From Leptasterias polaris (Eukaryota; Echinodermata; Asteroidea; Forcipulatida; Asteriidae), in the NCBI GenBank assembly GCA_037783415.1, contig JAZGTN010000011.1, positions 124,001 through 188,000 on the forward strand: DNA of 64,000 nt, given 5' to 3'. Numbering within the stretch: position 1 is the first letter of the stretch; each line of letters opens with the position of its first letter. Shown piece by piece: positions 43,801-51,411 of this stretch. Under the pieces are notes generated by a model that was not told the DNA's origin, made no database searches, and saw only the letters and a program-made list of their open reading frames with translations. The position numbers and the translations under genes were made by a program.

Positions 43801-46800
43801 AAGATCAGGTTATTTTTCATTCATTCAAGTTTTATGCGAACTATTTGTGGGGAAAACATTTCCATTGTAACATTGGCAGCCATCTTGAGGTATTAAATGG
43901 CTAACTGGAACCCTTTTTGTCTCAAAAGTTTGAGTTTCAAATGGTTAACAATTTACAGTAACATTCAATCGCTTTTATAAGGAGAAAAGTTCTAAGAAAA
44001 TGATGGCGGCCATTTTTTAAATGGCGGCCATTATGAATGTTTGAGTGGCTGGCTAATAGGATTTTCTCAATTTCTGCCCCCAAATTCAAATGTTGAGTGT
44101 GGTTAAAGGTGTTTAAAGTGATTATAATACAATAACACTTAAGCGCCTCTAGATGTTTATAGGGCAAAAAAGTACCGAAAAAGAAAATAAAGGCGGCCAT
44201 CTTGGAAATGGCGGCCATATTGGATTTTTGAGTGGCTAACGGGATTTTCTCTTTAACTGACCCAAGAAGAGCACACATGCAAATTTTGGTGCTTGTATCA
44301 CAAAGTGAACGATTTTTTCACTTATCTGCCCCACTATTTTGGGGAAAGTATCATGTGCTGAGGGCAGTGAAGCTTAGTAAATCATATGATAATGATAATG
44401 ATAAATCATCAGGATATCAATCATTATTTTAAACGATTCGTCACATGTTTAACAGTGTCAGACGTCATTCTCATAAAATACATAAATTTTACCAGTTTTG
44501 TCAAATTTTCATCAATCTCAACGTTACAACTTATTTAAAAAATTTAATAAAATTAATTATACTAATACTATAGGCCTATACAAATGAAACAAGTTGAATT
44601 TGATTTCTTGTGAACCTTTTTTAAATGAATGCTAGAATTTAAACATTGATATGGTCCTAATGTTATTTTTTGATGCACCAGCATGAAAATAATTTACATT
44701 TAAACTGCAATTTATGCATTTCAATTTTAATCGAACCGCGGCAACAAAATGTTGACATTAAGATGTCCACTATGCGAGTGTGATGGCGAGTTGTGTCAAA
44801 GGCCACTACTTTTAGCCTCGAACAAAACGTTTATTTTCCTTTTAATATAATCGCAACTGCGATGACTTTAGTGAAACACAAATTCATCGACGTCGCAAAC
44901 GCGATGGATTTGCGGTTTGCGATCTCATCGCAAGTGCGATAGCGATGATCGCAAATGGGGACTTTAGTGAAATTGGCCAGGGACTCGAACCCACACGCTG
45001 CTGATCAGAAATACCGGTCCGTTGTATTATACTTGCTTGGCCACGACATGCCACTAGTTAAAGTGATGTTGTGTCCCAAAGAGTGATGTCGTCATGACGT
45101 CATCACGTGTCACGTGACATCATAATAGCTTATTATTATTATTCTAGTTTATTCATGGCAAACGAATTACTAATTCGTTCAAACGAATTTTAATTCGTTA
45201 TAACGAATTAGTTCCCGCTGATAATATATACTTCAGTGGCACGATTGGGCTTTCGTAGGTATGATAGTGACAGTCTTCCACAATTCCGGGAAATGACCCT
45301 CCCTCAAGCAAGAATTGAATATACACATGTAAAGTGGAAGGGCTAATTCGGGAGCAAATTCTTTAATCGGTCTGATGGGTAAGTCCACAGGATGACCAGT
45401 CTTAGAGGATTTCAGTTTTTGAAGTGCTTTCAGAACCTGCCGTTGATAAATTACTGGAGGTGGTGTTTCTGCCGGCAGGTATATGCAGGGAGACTTTCAA
45501 GCGCTAAAGCTGGTAGCTGACTGCATATTTCGGCAAATTGATTGATTTAAAGATTTTTTGGGTGGCAAAAGCAAAATAGCAAATAGTTGTACGTTGGTCA
45601 TACTGATTAGTGTAATTACACAAAGTATACGTGTTAATCTCGACACTTGCTGAACTTGTTATTTTAGTAGATAACAAGTATTTCAATGGTTTTTATGAGC
45701 AAGAGAGAGTACGTTTATTTTATATGGTTATTTCTTTCTATTTTGTAGAAAGCATGGCTCTAGCCATGCTCCGAATACTGATTAGAGGATTAAAATCAAT
45801 TCAAGATTTTTCCGTAGTATTTTGGTGAAGTCTCGTCCTATTTAATTAGAGGGCCACAGCCTCTTGGTGCCTCTACAAACCGATTTTTTACCCATTACGA
45901 CCGATCGTGGTGGAACTGACGATCCGATGTCTCATTTCAATTGATTCTGAGTAACATAGCGTGATGTGTTATTCATGATTCTTGTCTCACAGTCACCCGA
46001 CAACCCAAGAGAAACGAAGACAAGACGTGAGCAAAAATATTTCAACAAATGTGGCCACAGATTGTTGACGTTTTGTTTTCTCTATACTCGAGTTACTTGG
46101 TTGAGATTGTGCTCTTTTCAGGTCCCGTATCAGATGTCATTGCAAGAGCAACTTGCTGCGTTCAATTTTACTCGGGCATCTTGGTCTGTTCTTCAAAACC
46201 TGGAAGCTAAATATGAAGGCAATAGCCGACCAGTCAGTTTGGTTCACGGTGGACTGAGAAATGTCATAGCGACTGCCGGTAACTCTTTCCCTGAAAGTCC
46301 AGAGAGCAATGACGAGAAATACCGGAAACTTCTTGGAGGTTAGCTATTATTTGTACAAGTTTCTGTATTGATACAATTCATTTTTAGCCAGTGACAGTAT
46401 GTGGGGAGCCAGTCTTCTCTACTTAAAATGGTAATGACCGGGTTGGTGGCTGGCCGTTGGACCCAGCCGAAGTCGAGGGTATTATATTTGTATTACAGCG
46501 GCCAGCTCGACCAGGGTCACGCACGAAAGACCAGCTCCACACACTGTTATTGCCTTTAATAAATACCTTTGATGATAATTTTGTTTAACTGTTAATGGTT
46601 ATATAACAAACTATTTATATAATAAAGTTAACAGAGAAACATTAACTTTAACTTGGGACAAGGATGCTTGTCTTTTGAAACCCCATTTGCCAACTACGCC
46701 CGAATTTGTGCGACCATTACAACTAGAAAACCAGTCACAAAGAAATCAACAAAGAAATGTGGAAACATTCGTAGGACAATAACAGTTTTCGTGGAAGTGG

Positions 46801-49800
46801 TCAAATGAAATGTTGAAGCCGTCACGACAAGAATATTCAGACATAGGAGAAAGTTTCGTTTGTCGTGAACTTGTCGTACGACAATCCCACAACAGTTGCG
46901 CGACTAACATGACCTCTCGTGGACCCTTTGTGGTCAATTATAACGTGTGACAGTCGTGCTACTGTCGTGAAACTATCGTGATACTGTAGTGGGTATATTT
47001 CGTATGAAGGTTTCACGACATAACATGACAGGTTTTCTTTTCGTAGAACACCCTTTTTCGTACTACAATCTTACATCGAAGAAACACGCCACGAAATCTC
47101 CTCTTTTCTGTCGCGAACCCGCATCGTGGTCCCATTGTGACCGGGGCTTTAATGATATAAACGTGAAAGTTAGTTGCCTTTTGGGGCATTTAGTAACAGG
47201 ATACGGAGGTCAAGTCTTATTCTCTGGTTTTCTTTGTTGATTGGTTAAAATTTATTTTACTTCCAAATATTTCCTGGCTAAATGTTTCTTTCTCAACAAC
47301 GTATTGTATTCATGAACTGGAAGTATTTTAAGAAACTGAATTGCGCGACCCCCGGTTTACAGACTGTGCAAGTCTCGCGCGTTCCGAACGAGAAAACACG
47401 TCAAACGAAGAAAAATTTTATTTCTGAAATCAAATCTTTGTTTTAAATTATATCTCATGACAAAATCTGAATAACAAAAATAAATCAATACATTTTTATG
47501 AAATTAGTTTTAGCTTTTGAAAAAAATACACAAATGGTGTGTTAATTATTATTAAAAAAACCAAAAAACTCTGGGACAAGGATGTTTATTTGATGTTAAC
47601 TTCTTAGAAACCCTCTACGCGGATTCGCGATGGTCAAACAGGTTTAAAATTGACCCGTGTCGCAGTTTAAAGAGGATGCTGACGCCTCAACAACCATAGA
47701 CTGCAATGAAAAGACTTCGCGTTGCAATAACAGCATCTGATATTATAATTGCGCATCCAAAACAAGCGTTTACATAAGTCTTATGATCGGAGGCGAGCAC
47801 ATAATTTTTTTTTTTTTTGCAATAACCGGAAGCTGAGGTCAAGTTTAATTCTCTGGTTTTCTTCGTTATATTGTTGAATTGTTGAATTGTTTATCACTTA
47901 GTATTACATTCCCAACAATTGTCTCGGTCATAAACTACGCTAAACTAAAAAAATTGACGAAACAAAATCTAGTCTACGTAAAACTCCATAAAATTAATGG
48001 TTGGGACCACTATGGTCCCGGAAGTTCGATGCGCACGAGACTTGCATAGTCTATTGTGATGATGACGGCATGAATTGGGTCAATGCATCTTCTTGCACTG
48101 CAAAAACTGGAATGTTAAAATTTACTCCATTGGAATAAAAAAGGGAGGGTATACGTTTGGTAATCACTCTTAAATTTAATGGCAATAAAAACCTATTGGT
48201 TAGAAGCCTACAGCAGCTATTGATAGTATAAAGCAGTTTGAGAAACATTTCACTTCGAAGTTTTGTGGTTATGTAAATATGCCCCCAAATTTGAATCTGA
48301 GACACGTTTCTGTCAGAAACGCTGCTCAGATTAATTGTGTATTCCTATTAGGGATTTTTCTTCCTGCATGAAATTATTTGCTCCGGATTTTTGGCGATAT
48401 CGCATTGTATGTATCAACTTTTATATAGGATTAACAATCGAACACTTCCAAAAACCAAAGGTATACTTTGCCTTTAACACCATGGTGTTAAAATAACACC
48501 AATGTAATTATGCTGGCAGGAATTAGTGTTTTTTAAACATCCTATGGTGTAAATTTTGAAATTGTTGTTGTATGTTATGTGACAACGGCCATGCTGTCAA
48601 TGTTAACACCCCGGTTTTTGCAGAGTGCTTTGTTTTATTTGGTTTTCATTAGACATACAATCCTAGCGTGCAAGTCGCCTTTAATCTGGTAAATGGCACA
48701 TTAACTGGTTCTACGTTGTTGTTTCTCCATGCAGGAGTTCTGCTTACGGAAGAGAGGTTGCCAGTTAATCACTGTTTTGCTTTCGGTAAAGTTGAGTTTC
48801 AACACATCCTGGATTCGAAACATGGAGTGACTACAATGCCCAAACCCGCTATGACCCAGGGTCGGATGTACCTGACCAATCAGCGACTGCTTCTTCTCTC
48901 TGTGGGAAACGCAGCAGGTGGGCGTCACTGTTTTCTCCTCTTTATTAGCTTCTTTATTATGCCTACAAATAGCTGTTGCGCAACCAGCATTTCTTGTTTT
49001 GAAGCCTAGCCTATATACAAATACAACATCTCAATATTGTTACAAGGTTTGCCTGGCTGGCACTGAACACAGTTTTTATAAATAAAACAAGCCAAGCGAA
49101 AGTCTTGTTTTTGCAAGTCTGTATTAGCAAATCTTGTTTCGGAGGAATATTTTTGGCGAGGCTTGTTTCTTGCAAGTATTGTTTGGCAAGTCTTGTGTTC
49201 TTGAAAGTGTGAGTTTGGAGATTCTTATATTTCGCAAGTCTATAATAATTTTTGCAAATTCTTGTTTTTTTGAGGTATATTTTTTTGGCGAGGCTTGATT
49301 CTTGCAAGTTACATCTTTAAGTTTGGAGAGTTTTGTATTGGAAGTATATGTTTAGCGAGTCTTGTTTATTGCAAGTATCTATTTGGCAAGTTTTTTTTTT
49401 TTTGCAAGTTAGGCCTATGTTTGGCGAGTCTTGTTTTTTTGCAAGTATGTTTGGTGAGTCTTGCTTTTTGCAAGTATTTGAATGTTTAGCAAGTCTTGTT
49501 TTGGCAAGTGTAAGTTTGGACTGACTTTTATTGCAATGCTATTTTTAACAAATCTTGTTGTTTGCTAGTATGTTTGGTGAGTCTGGTTTTTGCAAGTATA
49601 TGTTTCTTGGTGAATCTTGATTTTTGCATTTTTTTGCAAGTCTTGTTTTTTGCAAATGTAGTATATATTTAGCGATTTTTTTCTTATTTCTTTTTCAGTT
49701 TATACTTTCGATGGCACAAATGGGCTTCCGTAATTTTTACTAAAAACGTTCACAGGTTGACTGTGGGCCTGGAAAAAGGATGCTGTTTTTTGTGTGAAAA

Positions 49801-50505
49801 CTATCATTTTATTTTATTTTTTATTTGTTTGCAAAAAAAACCCAACAATAATGAAACGTGTCATAACCGAGTGGTTATAAGCGCACCAGAGTCAAGCTCT
49901 GGTGTGTCAGAGTGTGGGTTCGAGTCCAGGCCGTGGCAGGGCACTTGTGTCCTTGAGCAAGATACTTTACCATAATTGCTTAGTCCTTTGGATAGGAAAT
50001 TAAGCCGTATGAATGCTCTTAGGAATGGTAGTGCACATAAAAGAACCCAGATCGTGGAAGAGTACGGGGTTAACCCCGGTGTTTCTGGTTCACATATTAT
50101 AGCAAGCACCCTTGTTTACAAACTTCCTCAAGCCTGCGAGCTATACACACTGAATAAGTTCGCCATTATGAGGCATCCTTGTTTCATTACCAGAAATATA
50201 TAGCAAGGAAAATAGTAATTTACCTTCCCTTTTAAATGGCAAACTACTGTTATTGATCATTATGTCTATCAGGCCTGCAGTTGACAGACAATGCCAACAA
50301 TGGTTCAGTCATGATGCAGACAGTTGCACGGAGCACTTGCAAGACGTTATCTGTGACCGGCAGCAAAACCAGTACTTGCCGGTACGAGAGCGTCCCACTG
50401 GCAGACATCCTTGGGGTTGTTATGAACTCGGTGTTCAGTGGTAATTCGTCGACAAACATCAAAGGCAACATACCGGAACAGTCTTGTTGGTCGTGTTGCT
50501 GCCCA
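37751..50505 (+). CDS. GRAM/WBP2-like protein gene, 5 exons seen, 3' end not resolved
   Basis: Exons 37751-37810, 38242-38337, 46122-46338, 48735-48917 and 50273-50505 join in phases 0, 0, 1, 1, 0 to give 263 codons with no stop. Exons 3-4 encode a charged helical stretch, then GVLLTEERLP ... GRMYLTNQRLLLLSVG, which resembles the GRAM-domain pattern (G-x-x-Y-L-T-x-x-R-L-x-x-x-S) of WBP2-like proteins. Exon 5 ends in a cysteine-rich stretch (SCWSCCCP). The GRAM assignment is by pattern only; function unknown. Exon 5 may be spliced on (donor CCA|GTAAGC, conserved in the dead copy) or read to TGA at 50557-50559. Confidence 0.7.
38242..38337 (+). CDS. GRAM-like gene exon 2
   Basis: 96 bp, 32 codons, phase 0 to 0. 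Gly/Thr/Pro/Gln-rich (GSSGVNTGQTHQPT, VVTQPHYVPLQQ), probably disordered. Donor GTAAAT is good, but the acceptor GTAAAG has a weak pyrimidine tract, so the left boundary is less certain. Confidence 0.55.
39240..40635 (+). mobile_element. 5'-truncated non-LTR retrotransposon (CR1/L2-like LINE)
   Basis: 3' part of a LINE: an open reverse-transcriptase frame followed by about 170 bp of 3' UTR that ends in a (TTA)n tail (40616-40630). The 5' end and endonuclease domain are missing, as usual for incomplete reverse transcription. Neighbouring DNA belongs to the older GGCCRATTTCACTAA element. Confidence 0.85.
39275..40465 (+). CDS. Reverse transcriptase, C-terminal 396 residues (LINE)
   Basis: Contains RT motif A (LDLSAAFDTVDH), motif B-like (VPQGTVLGPQWFVIYTSPV), catalytic motif C (YADDTQIY), a later NYLKLNDNKTEF block and the C-terminal HWLPVHLRIQFKLLLLTYRA segment typical of CR1/L2-type LINEs. 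Both catalytic aspartates of YADD are present and the frame has no stop. It lacks an endonuclease domain and a natural start, so it is a truncated copy that cannot move alone. It lies in intron 2 of the GRAM-like gene, in the same direction. Confidence 0.9.
   Translation: MYDILRAMDSGKITALILLDLSAAFDTVDHNILLHRLENNIGITGAALRWCKSYLQNRPQCVRVGQSSSEAVALDYSVPQGTVLGPQWFVIYTSPVRIIIQKHKLQYHLYADDTQIYLSFDATQQDANYCIKRIEACVEEIRQWMKNNYLKLNDNKTEFILIGSKQKLNKITTSHITIGNSTIASVQSVRNHGVVMDNTMTLDSHISSIVKSSSYQIRNLGRIRKYLTPQSAEQLVHAYVTSRLDIGNSLLFGLSKSQVHRLQLRQNMAARLVTCTKPSMHITPVLCELHWLPVHLRIQFKLLLLTYRAVNDQAPPYISDLLELYNPPRSGLRSAAKLLLVVPKSSRSWGDRAFSVAAPRLWNAIPYNIRTSPSLETFKNRLKTHLMQSTYGRDHV
41067..41535 (+). pseudogene. 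Transposase-like remnant, N-terminal part (frameshifted)
   Basis: One frame (from 41067) reads VIAADQPIYAAVAKQIQWHW and MFGGLHIEMAALRSIG; near 41330 the coding potential moves to another frame reading ITASSLYKLMKAAYADYC and EDWCQRRRLQSPQFQ, then a stop. Family unknown to me; the D-containing VIAADQP block could be the first acidic residue of an RNase-H-like fold. Confidence 0.65.
41554..42441 (+). pseudogene. Transposase-like remnant, middle part (295 codons open)
   Basis: Open frame reading NYARWLPIHLRDM, SRDFSAMAIDQAHEHANAVI and EDPSALRRWMVAGPEVSHL. It continues the product of 41067-41535 after one stop. The frame is lost near 42430. Confidence 0.65.
42492..43037 (+). pseudogene. Transposase-like remnant, THEEADTRIF segment
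   Basis: Reads RSKTFDEYAALDILPTIKSY, then CTHEEADTRIFVHARQAVAA and IKANDNDVLIIAISVLPS. The E-E-A-D-T-R and D-N-D-V-L blocks look like acidic active-site strands. Ends in a stop at 43037. Confidence 0.65.
43256..43570 (+). pseudogene. Transposase-like remnant, cysteine-rich CXC-like tail
   Basis: Ends KCGCKIECCGRCKCYRYGLS followed by CTALCSCTCQS and a stop. The spacing C-x-C-x3-CC-x2-C-x-C resembles tesmin/TSO1-type CXC zinc-binding DNA-recognition domains. It is probably the C-terminus of the product begun near 41067. Confidence 0.7.
45165..45212. repeat. AACGAATTA/TAATTCGTT inverted modules
   Basis: Four to five alternating copies of AACGAATT and AATTCGTT within 50 bp. Confidence 0.6.
45235..45499 (-). 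pseudogene. LINE reverse-transcriptase fragment (finger region)
   Basis: The minus strand reads LPAETPPPVIYQRQVLKALQ, KLKSSKTGHPVDLPIRPIKE and LREGHFPELWKTVTIIPTKA, the fingers part of a non-LTR RT. It stops at both ends and has no catalytic motif. A different insertion from the LINE at 39.2-40.6 kb. Confidence 0.65.
46122..46338 (+). CDS. GRAM-like gene exon 3
   Basis: 217 bp, phase 0 in, phase 1 out. Acceptor CTCTTTTCAG is strong. Reads VPYQMSLQEQLAAFNFTRAS, NLEAKYEG and HGGLRNVIATAGNSFPESPE. Matched by the pseudogene exon at 31730-31958, which supports its being a real exon. Confidence 0.75.
48136..48478. mobile_element. MITE with AGGGTATACGTTTGG end, copy 2
   Basis: Matches 28861-29262 along most of its length (GGCAATAAAAACCTATTGG, CTGTCAGAAACG, CTCCGGATTTTTGGCGATAT) and ends AAAGGTATACTTTGCCTTTAA. 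Lies in intron 3 of the GRAM-like gene. Confidence 0.65.
48735..48917 (+). CDS. GRAM-like gene exon 4
   Basis: 183 bp, phase 1 to phase 1. Reads GVLLTEERLPVNHCFAFGKV, EFQHILDSKHG and GRMYLTNQRLLLLSVGNAA, the part that looks most like a GRAM fold. Acceptor ATGCAG, donor GTGGGC. The duplicate at 35086-35856 keeps the same splice phases. Confidence 0.8.
49080..49690 (+). repeat. Degenerate minisatellite of GCAAGT..TTTGGCGAGTCTTG units
   Basis: About 15-20 imperfect units of 25-45 bp, each with TTGCAAGT and GAGTCTTG/AAGTCTTG separated by T runs. Lies in intron 4 of the GRAM-like gene. Confidence 0.8.
49860..50205 (+). mobile_element. tRNA-Leu-derived SINE, A tail
   Basis: Head GTCATAACCGAGTGGTTATA with a good anticodon stem and CAA anticodon (GTCAAGC loop), then GGGTTCGAGTCCAGG (box B), GTCCTTGAGCAAGATACTTT, AAAGAACCCAG, AAGCACCCTTGTTTACA and GAGGCATCCTTGTTTCATTA. 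The best-preserved head in the window. Confidence 0.85.
50273..50505 (+). CDS. GRAM-like gene exon 5
   Basis: 233 bp, phase 1 in, phase 0 out. Reads SVMMQTVARSTCKTLSVTG, RYESVPLADILGVV and STNIKGNIPEQSCWSCCCP. Acceptor TATCAG and donor GTAAGC are matched by the dead copy at 36032-36252. If not spliced, the frame ends at TGA 50557-50559 inside a MITE. Confidence 0.8.
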
Positions 50506-50545
50506 GTAAGCTTTCATAAATCATCTCTGGAAGAAAAAGACGGAT

Positions 50546-50712
50546 CTGCCGCCACATGAATAAAACAAAACAAAATCCGGCACTCTTATCGTGTATGTAC
50601 ACGATAAGTCTGGAGTTATCGTGAACGTATAATAGTTATCGTGTTCGTAGATGAGTTATCGTGTACGTGCACCATAAGAACGGGTTTTAAGTTCTTATTC
50701 ATGTGGCGGCAG
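50546..50712. mobile_element. 167-bp MITE with CTGCCGCCACATGAATAA ends
   Basis: 18-bp perfect terminal inverted repeats; the interior has four TTATCGTG motifs in direct order. Lies 40 bp after the exon 5 donor. Confidence 0.8.
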
Positions 50713-51411
50713 GTGTCATAGGGAAATCTGTCATCCCGAAGATCTTATCCCCATAATGGGAAATTAACATGGGCTGAAGGAGGTTGACTCAAAAGAGGGC
50801 GATATCAGAAGACGTTTGAATAATCTCCAGGGGGCAAAATCTCCCGGAGCAGCGGTGATACGCTTCCGTTGCTACGTTTCTTTGTCACGTTCTGCACCAC
50901 AATTGTCACATGAAGCTACACGACGTGCTGGGTGCCGTTGCAATTTATTTACATGAGGAAAAGCCATTGAAAACTCTTGAGCTGTGAGAGCATCGATATA
51001 AAATATTTGCTTCATTTGAGACATTATTTAATATATCCTATACACTGAAGAACAAAGTAATGTCTCAAATTTAATATACCCTATACACTGAAGAACAAAG
51101 TAGTTTGTCAATATTTAAAAATCGAAATTGGGGGGGGGGGGTGGGTCAAAACAATTTCGAAAAAAAAAAAAGTTTTTAACATTGATTAGGCCTACTGTGC
51201 ATGGCCCCAATTGGTAATAAATAAATACTAGTGCCAGTCCTCAAATACATAAATCCCCATATAAAAAAAGACTCCGGTCTCGCAATCCCTTGTTAACAGT
51301 TATGATTTATTTCTACACATTCAAACAGTAACTACATGGTTCTAGATGTGCGAAAATGAAGAGAGAAAAAAAGAAAGAACTAGACTTAACGTGTTTGTGA
51401 CAACAAACACC

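Larger units (their letters stand above)
40641..44314. mobile_element. 3.7-kb DNA transposon with about 105-bp terminal inverted repeats, superfamily unassigned
   Basis: AATCGTTCACTTTGTGATAC at the left and GTATCACAAAGTGAACGATT at the right are perfect inverted ends. The similarity continues through TTTGCATG, the ATCCCGTTAGCC block and CCAAGATGGCCGCC. Repeated ATGGCGGCCAT-type motifs fill the subterminal DNA. The interior holds plus-strand coding remnants. No clear target duplication was found. Confidence 0.8.
38795..44978. mobile_element. Element with GGCCRATTTCACTAA inverted ends, host to later insertions
   Basis: Left GGCCGATTTCACTAA and right TTAGTGAAATTGGCC are inverted (one mismatch). 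Both subterminal zones are packed with CATCGC/GCGATG motifs (38819-38960 and 44850-44960). It carries a LINE and a 3.7-kb DNA transposon inside. No transposase of its own was recognised. Confidence 0.6.
38568..45049 (-). mobile_element. tRNA-Leu-derived SINE (A tail) split by a 6.2-kb composite insertion
   Basis: The left part 38568-38794 has the reverse complements of AAGCACCCTTGTTTATAG and GGACATTAAGCCGTAGG. The right part 44979-45049 has GGACTCGAACCCACACGCTG and the tRNA-like head GGCCACGAC. The two halves join to a normal SINE. Confidence 0.75.
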
